Numbered from the stretch's first letter, positions 1-7,989 are shown. The stretch is 12,073 nucleotides of DNA from Erysipelotrichaceae bacterium UBA6182 (GCA_002422065.1 DITO01000289.1:1-12073); one strand, 5' to 3'. Translations and numbers: made by a program. Notes: generated from the letters alone by a model not told the origin.

Positions 1-1
1 G

Positions 2-1117
2 ATTTCTTTAGGAAGTGAACTTAGTTTTGCTATGGAAAGAGCAGTGACTGTAATTATCATATCTTGTCCTCACGCACTAGGCCTTGCAATTCCACTTGTG
101 ACAGCTGTCTCTACAAGTCTTGGAGCAAAAAGAGGTTTACTTATACGAGATAGAAATGCTTTTGAAAATGCACGTAAGATTAATTCTGTTGTATTTGATA
201 AAACAGGAACTTTAACAAAAGGTGAGTTTGGTATCACTGATATTAAAACAATCGATATTTCAGAAGATGAACTACTTACTATTGCTTATTCTTTAGAATC
301 AAATTCAGAACATCCTATTGCGAATGGTATTGTGAATGAAAGTAAGAAAAGAAATCTTGAGTTAAAAGAAGTAAGTGACTTTCAAAATATCACTGGTAAA
401 GGACTAGAAGCAAAACTTGATAATAAGAAAATCATGCTTGTAAGTCCAGGATATATGAGAAATAATGAAATCGAATATGATGAAAAGTATTATGAAGAGT
501 TAGCACAACAAGGAAAGACTGTAGTCTTTGTACTGGTAGATTATAAGCTCATTGGATACATTGCCTTAACTGACATTATTAGAGATACAGCTGAGGAAGC
601 TATTAATACGTTAAGGTCTATGGGCATAGAATCCATTATGTTAACCGGGGACAATCAGAAAGTGGCATCTTATGTCGGTGAGAAACTAAAGATTGATACC
701 ATTATAGCGGAAGTATTACCTCAAGAAAAATCAGCGAAAATTGAAGAACTTATTAATAAAGGTAAAATTGTAGCAATGACAGGAGATGGGATTAATGATG
801 CGCCTTCGCTAGCAAGAGCAAATCTTGGTATTGCGATTGGAGCAGGGACAGACGTTGCGATTGAAACGGCAGATATAATTTTAGTCAAGAGTAATCCACT
901 CGATGTGGTTAGTATTATTAAACTATCAAAGGCAACGTATAGAAAGATGGTACAAAACTTAATATGGGCTACAGGGTATAATCTGATCGCACTTCCACTT
1001 GCAGCAGGGATACTTTATAACCAAGGAATAGTGATAAGTCCAGCAATTGGTGCAGGATTAATGTCTTTAAGCACTATAATTGTTGCTATTAACGCAAGAT
1101 TGTTAAGAATAGATTAA
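2..1117 (+). CDS. copB: Copper-transporting P-type ATPase, CopB-like (P1B-3), 3' part only
   Basis: This is the C-terminal part of a heavy-metal P-type ATPase that exports copper ions across the cell membrane. The reading frame is open from the window edge, so the real start lies upstream; ten codons precede the first Met at 32. Numbering from that Met, the membrane motif is CPH (12-14), followed by the phosphorylation motif DKTGTLT (Asp 56, codon at 197), the HP nucleotide-domain motif (SEHP, 92-95), TGDN (205-208) and GDGINDAP (251-258). The last two membrane helices carry YN (316-317) followed by P (322), and MSLST...NA (344-355). CPH instead of CPC, with these YN and MSxST...NA motifs, is typical of the P1B-3 or CopB group, associated with Cu2+/Ag+. 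The N-terminal metal-binding region and first helices are outside the window. The multicopper oxidase gene follows after 70 bp with no terminator, suggesting one operon. The family is certain; the exact ion is inferred. Confidence 0.93.
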   Translation: MSLGSELSFAMERAVTVIIISCPHALGLAIPLVTAVSTSLGAKRGLLIRDRNAFENARKINSVVFDKTGTLTKGEFGITDIKTIDISEDELLTIAYSLESNSEHPIANGIVNESKKRNLELKEVSDFQNITGKGLEAKLDNKKIMLVSPGYMRNNEIEYDEKYYEELAQQGKTVVFVLVDYKLIGYIALTDIIRDTAEEAINTLRSMGIESIMLTGDNQKVASYVGEKLKIDTIIAEVLPQEKSAKIEELINKGKIVAMTGDGINDAPSLARANLGIAIGAGTDVAIETADIILVKSNPLDVVSIIKLSKATYRKMVQNLIWATGYNLIALPLAAGILYNQGIVISPAIGAGLMSLSTIIVAINARLLRID

Positions 1118-1187
1118 GACTATATTAATCTTAAGCATTAGAATATTCGACATGATTCCAAATCAAATCGTGCAATGAGGTATAAAG

Positions 1188-2612
1188 ATGAGAAGTAAAC
1201 TGATTGTTGGTAGTGTTATTGGCATAGTAACTATTATGGTAGTTATTTTTGCAATTAACTTCTACAATCTTCTGAATAGTCCAAAATTGATTGATTTTAA
1301 CCCACAAGTTAGCAACAGGGCTTTGCCGATACCGAACTTATTAGCACCTTTTAAAACTGATGGAAATACATCGGAGTATGAAATTATAGTTCAAGCAGGG
1401 ACAACCAACTTCATTGGAGATATGCAAACTCCAACTATGGGGTACAATGGTAGTTTTCTAGGTCCAGTTATAAAAGTAAATAGAGGTGAAGAAATCCGAA
1501 TGCATGTAAACAATGAATTACAGGTTGAAACATCTGTTCATTGGCATGGTTTGGAGGTAGAGGGAGCAAGCGATGGAGGTCCTCATCAAGTTCTTTCTGC
1601 AGGATTACTTTGGGAACCGGTTTTTACCATTAACCAACCAGCCTCAACCTTATGGTTTCATCCACATGTGATTGGGACTACTGCGACACAAGTGTATTAT
1701 GGTTTAGCAGGATTGATTATTGTAGAAGATGAAAATTCAAAGTCTCTTAATCTACCTAATGATTATGGTGTTAATGATATTCCTTTAATTATTCAAGATA
1801 GAAGTTTTAACAAGGATGGTTCTTTTAAATATAATGACAATATGATGGATGGTGTAGTGGGTGATTATATTCTAGTGAATGGAGCAATTACACCTTATTT
1901 AGATGTTAAGCAAACTAAAATGCGATTTAGAATTTTGAATGGTGCAAATGCAAGCAACTTTACTTTGAGGCTTAATGATGAAGATCATTTTCATCAGATA
2001 GCTTCAGATGGAGGTTTACTTGAGAGAGCACTTTTAAGTCGATCTTTATTCATTTCTCCAGGTGAAAGAGCAGAGATTATTGTTGATTTTTCAAAGTATA
2101 AAAAAGGTGATGTCGTAAAATTAACAAGTGATAATGATTTGGTTATGACTTTTAGAGTTGGATCAGAAATAATTGATAACACAGTGATTCCAGATGTTTT
2201 AGCAACTATTGAAAAGTTGGATGTAAATCAAGTGACTGCAGTTAAAACAATTGAACTTGATGGTATGGGTCACATGGTGTCACTAAATGGTCTACAATTT
2301 GATATGCATAGAATAGATGATAATGTTTCATTAGGTGCTGTTGAGATTTGGGATATAACTTCATTAAGATCGATGATGATGAGTAGTCCAGGACACCCAT
2401 TTCACATTCATGGAACACAATTTCAAGTGCTTAGTCGAAATGGTAATGAACCAAGAGAAAATGAAAAAGGATGGAAAGACACTGTTTTTGTTCGCTCAGG
2501 TGAAACAGTAAGAATCATTGTACAATTTAAGTATAAAGGGATATTCATGTATCATTGTCATATCTTAGAACATGAAGAAGCTGGGATGATGGGGCAATTA
2601 AAGGTTGAATAA
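1188..2612 (+). CDS. Membrane-anchored multicopper oxidase, CueO/McoC-like
   Basis: A 474-residue, three-cupredoxin-type multicopper oxidase. It probably oxidises Cu(I) to Cu(II), or oxidises phenolic or metal substrates, while reducing oxygen to water outside the membrane. A hydrophobic helix at about residues 5-25 looks like an uncleaved signal anchor, as no lipobox or clear cleavage site is visible. All copper ligands are present: HWHG (His 118, 120), HPH (158, 160), HPFHIHG (403, 406, 408) and HCHILEHE with Cys 457 and His 462; Met 467 is the expected axial type-1 ligand. The order and spacing match CueO (C, +5 H, +10 M). The methionine-rich insert of CueO is not seen. An AGG-containing ribosome site lies about 8 bp before the ATG. 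Position directly behind a CopB-like exporter supports a copper tolerance role; substrate is inferred. The enzyme needs oxygen, so the host meets air at least at times. Confidence 0.95.
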   Translation: MRSKLIVGSVIGIVTIMVVIFAINFYNLLNSPKLIDFNPQVSNRALPIPNLLAPFKTDGNTSEYEIIVQAGTTNFIGDMQTPTMGYNGSFLGPVIKVNRGEEIRMHVNNELQVETSVHWHGLEVEGASDGGPHQVLSAGLLWEPVFTINQPASTLWFHPHVIGTTATQVYYGLAGLIIVEDENSKSLNLPNDYGVNDIPLIIQDRSFNKDGSFKYNDNMMDGVVGDYILVNGAITPYLDVKQTKMRFRILNGANASNFTLRLNDEDHFHQIASDGGLLERALLSRSLFISPGERAEIIVDFSKYKKGDVVKLTSDNDLVMTFRVGSEIIDNTVIPDVLATIEKLDVNQVTAVKTIELDGMGHMVSLNGLQFDMHRIDDNVSLGAVEIWDITSLRSMMMSSPGHPFHIHGTQFQVLSRNGNEPRENEKGWKDTVFVRSGETVRIIVQFKYKGIFMYHCHILEHEEAGMMGQLKVE

Positions 2613-2757
2613 TTAAGTTTAATATATAGTTTTGTGTAGGTTAGCTTTTTAAGGTATAGATCAATATATGGTGTTGATCAAGATAATTCATGATCTTAAG
2701 AGTTATCGTAGGCATGATTTTGGTGATCTATTTAAAAAAAGATGACTTATTTTGCGC

Positions 2758-2763
2758 TATAAT
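2758..2763 (+). promoter_or_regulatory. Possible -10 box for the esterase gene
   Basis: A perfect TATAAT lies 31 bp before the ATG at 2795. No good -35 hexamer is found 16-18 bp upstream (the sequence there is an A-run), so this is only a weak promoter candidate. The 182-bp gap after the oxidase gene suggests a separate transcription unit. Confidence 0.3.
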
Positions 2764-2794
2764 TATTGATATAAAGAAATCGGAAACTTAATAC

Positions 2795-3742
2795 ATGAAA
2801 CTATCCAATGAGCAGTTAAAGAAAATTTACTATGGAGCATATAGCTTTTATGAAGAATCTAATGGATACTTGCAATCATTTCATTACACTCAACAACAGA
2901 TGAGGTACTTAGAAGAGTATACTGAGTTTTGGTTTGACAGAAATAGAGCATCCAATGGAAAGACACTTGAGTTTATTACAAGTGCTACACAGTTCTCTGT
3001 TGATTACAAAATTGCTTGGATAGGATCGGAAGATACAATTGAACTTGCCATTGATGGTTTAATCACTAAGATTATATATATAAAGGATTTACAACAAGAA
3101 GGTAGGTTATCCTTTAACATACCTGAGTATGAAAAGAAAATTACTCTCTACTTATCTACTGACGTAATCATTTTAATACGAAATCTAGAGATTAATGCAG
3201 AGTATTTCCCAGTGCATAAGAGCGAAAAGGTTTTATGGATGGGGGACTCTATTACACAAGGTTATGGTTCGTTTCGATCAGCACATACCTATGTAAGTGT
3301 GGCTAATCGCTACCTTAATTATGATTTAATCAATCAAGGACTTGGTGGATTTATTTATGATAAAAACATCCTTGTGAAAATGGAAGGATATGTTCCTGAT
3401 AAGATTATTGTTTCGCTTGGTTCTAATCAATATCAAACAGAAAGCATGAAAGATATTGAAGAATACTATGATAGATTATCTGAAATTTATCACGGTATTC
3501 CTGTTCTTTGCATAACGCCGATTTGGAGAGGTGATTCATTAGAAAAGATTCATGTACTTAAAGAGTTTGGTCAAAAAGTGAAGACTATTTGTGCACAGTA
3601 TCCTAATATTACAATCATTGATGGATTTAAATTAGTACCACATGCATCTGAATACTTCATTGATGAGGTTCATCCTAATGCTCTTGGCATGGAAATGTAT
3701 GGTAGAAACCTTGTTTTAGAAATAGAGGAAACAGGATTTTAG
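2795..3742 (+). CDS. SGNH/GDSL-type esterase with N-terminal beta-rich domain
   Basis: A 315-residue hydrolase with the four SGNH blocks in the C-terminal half: GDSIT (150-154; nucleophile Ser 152), GLGG (182-185; oxyanion Gly), SLGSN (207-211; Asn 211) and DEVH (Asp 290, His 293). The first 140 residues are rich in predicted beta strands and resemble the accessory domain of two-domain SGNH esterases that remove acetyl or acyl groups from carbohydrates or other esters. No signal peptide or membrane helix is visible, so a cytoplasmic enzyme is most likely. The ribosome site is poor (CGGAAAC), but this ATG gives the complete two-domain protein. Neighbours do not reveal the substrate. Fold and catalytic residues are clear; specificity is unknown. 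Confidence 0.88.
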   Translation: MKLSNEQLKKIYYGAYSFYEESNGYLQSFHYTQQQMRYLEEYTEFWFDRNRASNGKTLEFITSATQFSVDYKIAWIGSEDTIELAIDGLITKIIYIKDLQQEGRLSFNIPEYEKKITLYLSTDVIILIRNLEINAEYFPVHKSEKVLWMGDSITQGYGSFRSAHTYVSVANRYLNYDLINQGLGGFIYDKNILVKMEGYVPDKIIVSLGSNQYQTESMKDIEEYYDRLSEIYHGIPVLCITPIWRGDSLEKIHVLKEFGQKVKTICAQYPNITIIDGFKLVPHASEYFIDEVHPNALGMEMYGRNLVLEIEETGF

Positions 3743-3780
3743 CATTCAAACTATAATACTCAATGCTACTTAAGTTTTTT
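3740..3780 (+). terminator. Weak candidate terminator after the esterase gene
   Basis: TAGCATT (3740-3746, including the stop codon) pairs with AATGCTA (3762-3768) across a 15-nt loop, and a run of six T residues ends at 3780. The stem is only 7 bp and the T-run begins several bases after it, so this is tentative. Confidence 0.3.
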
Positions 3781-3830
3781 CAAATGAAGGATATCATTCT
3801 CTTTCAAAAAGAAGTAATTAAAGATAAACT

Positions 3831-4376
3831 ATGAATTTACTTGAAGAGATACAAACTAAAATTAAAAGAAAGAACCAGATTCTATTGACTCAAGATAGTG
3901 CTTTTTTAGCTGATTTAAGAGATTTAATAGAACTTGAAAATCATAAGACTTTAATCTTATGGGCACTAGAATTTGCTGAAGAGTCGGTTAAGATATTAGT
4001 AGATCGTTATCCTAATGAACATCGATTTGAGTTAGCTGTGCATTTAGTTAGAGACTGGGCTGAAGGAAAAGTGAAAATGGATGTAGCAAAACATGCCATA
4101 TTACAAGTGCATGCATTTACTAAAGAGATAACCAGTCTTGAGGATAAAGCCTTATGCCATGCTATTGGACAAGCTTGTAGTGTTGTTCACACAAGAAAAC
4201 ATGCACTAGGGTTTCCTATCTATGATTTGACAGCAATCATTAGACACTATGGATTACCTAAGTGTGAGGAGTTCTTGGTCAATCGTAAGCAACACTACAT
4301 TGATCGAATCTACTATTGGAGCGAACATTACACAGATGAAAACTATCAATGGGCAGATTTCTTATTAAAAAGATAA
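3831..4376 (+). CDS. Imm-5-like putative immunity protein
   Basis: A 181-residue, mostly helical, soluble protein. The middle part (WALEFAE at 44-50, YPNEHR at 60-65, the DWAEGK block at 75-80, then a His- and Ala-rich helix ending in VVHTRKHALGFPIYDL, 118-133) matches my memory of the family annotated as 'putative immunity protein' or Imm-5-like. That family is helical with a conserved HxxxHALG-type motif; the name comes from genome-context predictions and its biochemical role is not established. No polymorphic toxin gene is visible nearby, so here it is an orphan. The ribosome site is poor. The gene ends 74 bp before the acetyltransferase start. Function should be treated as unknown. Confidence 0.7.
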   Translation: MNLLEEIQTKIKRKNQILLTQDSAFLADLRDLIELENHKTLILWALEFAEESVKILVDRYPNEHRFELAVHLVRDWAEGKVKMDVAKHAILQVHAFTKEITSLEDKALCHAIGQACSVVHTRKHALGFPIYDLTAIIRHYGLPKCEEFLVNRKQHYIDRIYYWSEHYTDENYQWADFLLKR

Positions 4377-4391
4377 AACAAATATCTATTG

Positions 4392-4411
4392 TTTTAAACA
4401 ATTGTTTAAAA
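4392..4411. promoter_or_regulatory. Perfect 20-bp palindrome, candidate operator
   Basis: The half site TTTTAAACAA is followed by its exact reverse complement with no spacer. It lies between the immunity-like gene and the acetyltransferase gene and overlaps a weak -35-like TTGTTT (4402-4407), which has TATACA (4424-4429) 16 bp downstream. Dimeric repressors of the MarR or TetR type bind sites of this form. The stem has only two G-C pairs and no separate T-run, so a terminator is less likely. No regulator gene is nearby; the role is inferred. Confidence 0.45.
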
Positions 4412-4450
4412 TCATTAACAAGCTATACAAGAAGTAAGAGGAGGATAAAC

Positions 4451-4837
4451 ATGAACATTAGAAGGTATTGCAAAGATGAGGAAACTCTTCTTTTTGACCT
4501 AATCATTGAAGAAGGAGCAGAATGGAGTGATTATCATAGCCTAGAAGGTCGTGATAAATATATTAAGGCAATAGAATCAAGTATTGTGTATATTGCGTTA
4601 GAAAATGAAATGATATGTGGATATATTCGATGTCGAGAAGATGATGGATTTGGTGTCTATATTTATGATCTACTTGTAAGAAAATCATTTAGGGGACAAG
4701 ATTTAGGTAAACTTATTATAGACAAACTTTGTCAAGATTATCCTAATCAACCTATTTATGTAATGAGTGACATTGATCCATACTATGAAAAACTTGGATA
4801 TCAAAAAGAGGGTTCAATATTTAGAGTTAAATTGTAA
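4451..4837 (+). CDS. GNAT-family N-acetyltransferase
   Basis: A 128-residue acetyl-CoA-dependent acetyltransferase of the GNAT fold. I chose ATG 4451 because GAGGAGG (4438-4444) sits 6 bp before it; the frame is open back to an ATG at 4349, but that start would overlap the upstream gene and has no homologous sequence. Motif A is VRKSFRGQDLGK (76-87), the acetyl-CoA pyrophosphate loop, with Asp 84 where many members have Gly. The C-terminal YYEKLGYQKEGS (111-122) is the usual motif B region ('yekxGF'). The acceptor substrate (small molecule, or protein N-terminus) cannot be told. The palindrome at 4392-4411 may control it. Length is slightly short for the family but all core strands appear to be present. 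Confidence 0.87.
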   Translation: MNIRRYCKDEETLLFDLIIEEGAEWSDYHSLEGRDKYIKAIESSIVYIALENEMICGYIRCREDDGFGVYIYDLLVRKSFRGQDLGKLIIDKLCQDYPNQPIYVMSDIDPYYEKLGYQKEGSIFRVKL

Positions 4838-4860
4838 ATGTAATAGAAGTAATTGAGATT

Positions 4861-5265
4861 AAATATGAGAGAATAAGCATTTAGAGAGCATATGGAAAGT
4901 ATTATGAGATATTTTACAAAGAGGGGTGTGACTTACATCACTTAATAAACTTACATGAGGGTCTATAGGATCATGAAGAATCTAGAGAACTAAATGAAAG
5001 GATTTATCTGCGTCTTGGACAAACAAAAAAAGACTTTCTTATACAAGCAAGTGAACTTTATGATTTGATCCTCGTGCATTATTAAAGAGAGATGAAGCGG
5101 TTTTCGTTCATACTGATATGATTCTTCTAATGAATTGATTCAAGAAAAAGACACTATCATTCACTCAAGTGTTTAGCTCAAGCGTTTAAACAAGATTCTT
5201 GACACTACCCCGTTATTTGTTATGATGATATTAATGAAGAATATTTGGCCTTATTTGATGTTTGA
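4861..5265 (+). pseudogene. Decayed gene remnant of unknown family
   Basis: This stretch has coding character but no intact frame. One frame reads from 4861 with stops at 4882 (TAG) and 4966 (TAG); between and after them it gives protein-like text such as YGKYYEIFYKEGCDLHHL and LNERIYLRLGQTKKDFLI, to about 5066. A shift at about 5067 continues as DPRALLKRDEAVFVHTDMI, a second at about 5126 as SNELIQEKDTIIHSSV with a stop at 5174, and a third near 5176 as AQAFKQDS, stop, HYPVICYDDINEEYLALFDV, ending at the TGA at 5263. Joined, the pieces give roughly 130 residues of one soluble protein. I do not recognise the family. Several independent stops and shifts make sequencing error an unlikely sole cause. 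It fills most of the 484-bp gap between two intact genes. Confidence 0.7.
5199..5226 (+). promoter_or_regulatory. Strong sigma-A-like promoter for the PAS/HD-GYP gene
   Basis: A perfect -35 TTGACA (5199-5204) is separated by 16 bp from TATGAT (5221-5226), which is preceded by TGT, an extended -10 element. It lies inside the decayed gene and points to the ATG at 5322, predicting a 5' leader of about 90 nt. This is the best promoter match in the window. Confidence 0.65.
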
Positions 5266-5321
5266 TAACGTATTTAGTCTATGGAGTCTAAGATAGTATA
5301 TTCAGATAAAAGGGGGTTGCT

Positions 5322-7727
5322 ATGAAAAACAGCCTTAATTGGATTGATAGAATAAATAAGCAACTTAGAAACTTACTTGTTGAATCAAAGGATGATAATG
5401 TCATCAATATTCAATATTGGAAGCAGAGAAATTTCTTATTGGCTACTATCGTTTACCTATTTGGTGGTGTTCCATTAATGTTAATTGGTGCCTTCTTATT
5501 TTATCTTGATGGATATATAGTATATGCGCTTGTTCAGACAATATTTTCACTAATTACTGCCATCATATTAATTCAAAAAAGAAATAGTGAGCAACTACGA
5601 TCCTTTGTTTTACTTTTGTATTTAATGTTTGTAAGTTTTGCGGTTATTTTCTTTGCTTCATATATCAGTGCAGGGATGATTCTTTTACTAGCAACTATCT
5701 TTCTTGGGTCATTGCTATTAAATGAAAGTGAGTTAAAGCAATTTCTTTCCTTGAATCTTTTAATTTCACTTATCATTACACTGTTTTTGTATTCTGGATT
5801 ATTTGACTCACTACCAATTTTTTCATATAAGCGAATATGGATGTTTCATTTATTAATTACGCAGACAACAGGAGTAGGATTTTCTTTAATAGTTTTAAAT
5901 ATGCATAAAAGTATTGATATTGCATACCAAAAAATGGTTGAATCTTTTCATATTAGCGAATTGAATAAACAGCGCTTTCAATCATCTATAGACAACTCAC
6001 CAGTACCTACCATTATATACAACACAAATGGTGAAATAGTTTCACATAACCCGGCTTGGGAAAGAATAACAGGCTTTACGAAATATGATGTACAAACAGT
6101 TGAACATTGGTTAAAAAGATCATTAACTTCTGATCAAGCAGGCTTAAGTCATTTATTGAATCAACTTATTTCCACAAAAGAAAATCATTTTAATGGAATT
6201 ATATCGTTTAAAACTAGTTATGATAAGGACGTATCATTAGCCATTTATACTTCAAATATTGGTGGAGATGAAGAGGGAAATACGTTACTTCTAACTGTTG
6301 GGATTGATTTAACCGAGCAGTTAAAACACGAAAAAATTTCAAATTCAATTTTGGAAACTTCAAAAGATGCTTTTTTCTTATTAAATGTTGAAGGACTAAT
6401 ACTAAATGTTAATGACACCGCTAGTGCTATGTTTGGGCATGAGCGAGAAAACTTAATAGGCTCAAACATCAAATCATTTGATTCAAAAAATCAACATTTC
6501 CTAACTGAGCAGTTAAAATTAGTAAGAGAAAAAGGATATCATCGATTTGAAACAACACATAAACGACGTGATGGTCAAATTATCGATATGGATGTGTCGG
6601 CAAATATTATTCAAACTAATGATGAATATATTTATTTGTTCATTCGAGATGTAAGTGAAAAAAATCGTCAGATTCAAGAAATCCTACATGTTTCAACACA
6701 TGACTCTCTCACGAATAAATACAACAGACATTATATCCAGTCTTACTTAAGTAGTTTAACTTATGGGGAATATCCATGTTCAATTATGTTTTTTGATATT
6801 AATGGAATTAAATTTGTTAATGATTCTTTAGGATATGAATTTGGTGATCATCTTATTAAGGATTTTTCTAATTTGTTAAGTAATTCCATTCGTGCAGATG
6901 ATGTTCTCGCGCGAACTGGAGCAAGTGAGTTTATGATCTATGTTCATCAATCTTCACAAGAAGTAGTTAACGAAATTTTAGAAAGTGTTCAAGCAAAAAT
7001 TGAAAATTATAATGCTACTACTTTAGAACAGTTAAAACATCTCAATATTAGTTATGGATATGCTCATAATCATCGTGCTAATAACATGATTGAATTACAA
7101 TACAAGGCGCAACAGCATTTAACAAATAATAAACTTTCAGAGAAACGTAGTTTACGCAATTCATTATTAAACTCAATTGTTACTACATTAGCTGAGAAAA
7201 GCCATGAAACAAAAGAGCATGCATCACGCTTAAGCGATTTGAGTGTTGCTATGGGTAAAAAACTTAACATGGCTGAACATCATATTAGTGAATTGAAGAT
7301 TTTAGCAATACTTCATGATATTGGAAAAATTGGAATTCCAGAGAGTATCTTGAATAAACCTAGCTCACTATCTCAAGAAGAATGGGAAATTATGAAAAAG
7401 CATCCAGAAATTGGATATCGAATTGCATTAGCTTCAGGTGAGCTTGAACATGTAGCAAACTATATCTTGTATCATCATGAACGATGGGATGGACATGGAT
7501 ATCCTAAAGGACTAAAAGAAGAAGAAATTCCACTCCCTTCCCGTATTATCGCGATTGTTGATACTTATGATGCGATGACCTCAGATCGAGTATATCGTAA
7601 AAAACTACCGCACGATGTTGCGATTGAGGAACTTCGCAAGCATGCGAATTCTCAGTTTGATGCTCAGTTAGTTAAAATATTCGTAGAGATTGTAGAAGAT
7701 TATCTTAAAGATAAACCAAACAACTAA
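5322..7727 (+). CDS. Membrane PAS-PAS-GGDEF(degenerate)-HD-GYP protein, likely c-di-GMP phosphodiesterase
   Basis: An 801-residue signalling protein. Six membrane helices fall at about 38-195, then PAS domains at about 216-335 and 338-447, a GGDEF domain at about 450-603 and an HD-GYP domain at about 612-795. The cyclase signature reads GASEF (533-537), so the active site is lost and c-di-GMP synthesis is unlikely. The inhibitory-site motif RADD (524-527) is kept at the correct five-residue spacing, as are DINGIK and ND (500-501). The HD-GYP motifs are complete: His 633, HDIGKIGIP (665-673), KHP (693-695), HHERWDGHGYP (718-728) and DTYDAM (747-752), predicting cleavage of c-di-GMP. No ligand for the membrane part can be inferred. 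AGGGGG lies 5 bp before the ATG, and a strong promoter lies about 95 bp upstream. A long hairpin after the gene suggests transcription ends there. Confidence 0.94.
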   Translation: MKNSLNWIDRINKQLRNLLVESKDDNVINIQYWKQRNFLLATIVYLFGGVPLMLIGAFLFYLDGYIVYALVQTIFSLITAIILIQKRNSEQLRSFVLLLYLMFVSFAVIFFASYISAGMILLLATIFLGSLLLNESELKQFLSLNLLISLIITLFLYSGLFDSLPIFSYKRIWMFHLLITQTTGVGFSLIVLNMHKSIDIAYQKMVESFHISELNKQRFQSSIDNSPVPTIIYNTNGEIVSHNPAWERITGFTKYDVQTVEHWLKRSLTSDQAGLSHLLNQLISTKENHFNGIISFKTSYDKDVSLAIYTSNIGGDEEGNTLLLTVGIDLTEQLKHEKISNSILETSKDAFFLLNVEGLILNVNDTASAMFGHERENLIGSNIKSFDSKNQHFLTEQLKLVREKGYHRFETTHKRRDGQIIDMDVSANIIQTNDEYIYLFIRDVSEKNRQIQEILHVSTHDSLTNKYNRHYIQSYLSSLTYGEYPCSIMFFDINGIKFVNDSLGYEFGDHLIKDFSNLLSNSIRADDVLARTGASEFMIYVHQSSQEVVNEILESVQAKIENYNATTLEQLKHLNISYGYAHNHRANNMIELQYKAQQHLTNNKLSEKRSLRNSLLNSIVTTLAEKSHETKEHASRLSDLSVAMGKKLNMAEHHISELKILAILHDIGKIGIPESILNKPSSLSQEEWEIMKKHPEIGYRIALASGELEHVANYILYHHERWDGHGYPKGLKEEEIPLPSRIIAIVDTYDAMTSDRVYRKKLPHDVAIEELRKHANSQFDAQLVKIFVEIVEDYLKDKPNN

Positions 7728-7806
7728 TCGAGTTTACGATCAAGTATGAGAGATATTTTGCTAATAATATAGATTTAAATAGATTACGGTATAAAAAATC
7801 ATTTAG

Positions 7807-7843
7807 TAAAATGTCAATGTCATTTCATGATATTGACATTTTA
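7807..7843. terminator. Long hairpin after the PAS/HD-GYP gene
   Basis: The arms 7807-7823 and 7827-7843 pair over 17 bp, with a single G-T wobble and a 3-nt loop (TTC). The outer part AAAATGTCAAT / ATTGACATTTT is perfect. It lies 80 bp after the stop codon at 7727 and before the riboswitch leader. The T-run is within the stem end rather than a long tail, so it may act as a bidirectional terminator, RNA stabiliser or other palindromic element. Confidence 0.55.
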
Positions 7844-7895
7844 ATGTAACAACACAGAAAATATTAATAAGAAAGTAGTATTATTGAACATAGAG

Positions 7896-7904
7896 TGGTA
7901 TATT
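7896..7904 (+). promoter_or_regulatory. Candidate extended -10 promoter for the riboswitch transcript
   Basis: TGG followed by TATATT (7899-7904) fits an extended -10 element lying after the hairpin and about 85 bp before the aptamer. No good -35 is seen at the right distance. A transcript starting near 7911 would contain the complete aptamer. Another -10-like GATAAT occurs at 7975-7980, which would start the RNA at the aptamer's very edge. Confidence 0.35.
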
Positions 7905-7989
7905 AATACATATGTGTACCAGCAAAAATTAAACGTTCAGTAATTTGATTTCTCTAATTAAAAAGTTACAAAGTGATAATCTTAAAACG

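Noticed and set aside
1111..1131. AGATTAA/TTAATCT stem between the copper ATPase and oxidase genes
   Set aside because: Seven A-T-rich pairs without a T-run; too weak to break the operon.
1994..2182. Minus-strand open frame inside the oxidase gene, and similar minus-strand frames at 5573-5776, 6245-6472, 7070-7270, 7966-8172 and 11408-11623
   Set aside because: All are antisense to well-supported genes or the riboswitch, and show no recognisable domain.
2659..2697. Two small stems after the oxidase gene (GATCAA/TTGATC and AAGAT/ATCTT)
   Set aside because: Stems of 5-6 bp without a T-run are expected by chance in AT-rich DNA; not a supportable terminator.
4349..4450. N-terminal extension of the acetyltransferase frame to ATG 4349
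   Set aside because: It overlaps the end of the upstream gene, runs through the palindrome, has no GNAT-like sequence, and the strong ribosome site is directly before ATG 4451.
5136..5265. TGA read as tryptophan (Mollicutes code 4) to rescue the decayed gene
   Set aside because: TAG stops and frame changes remain in the remnant, and the intact genes use TGG for Trp without in-frame TGA. No intact gene here happens to end in TGA, so this is not fully excluded.
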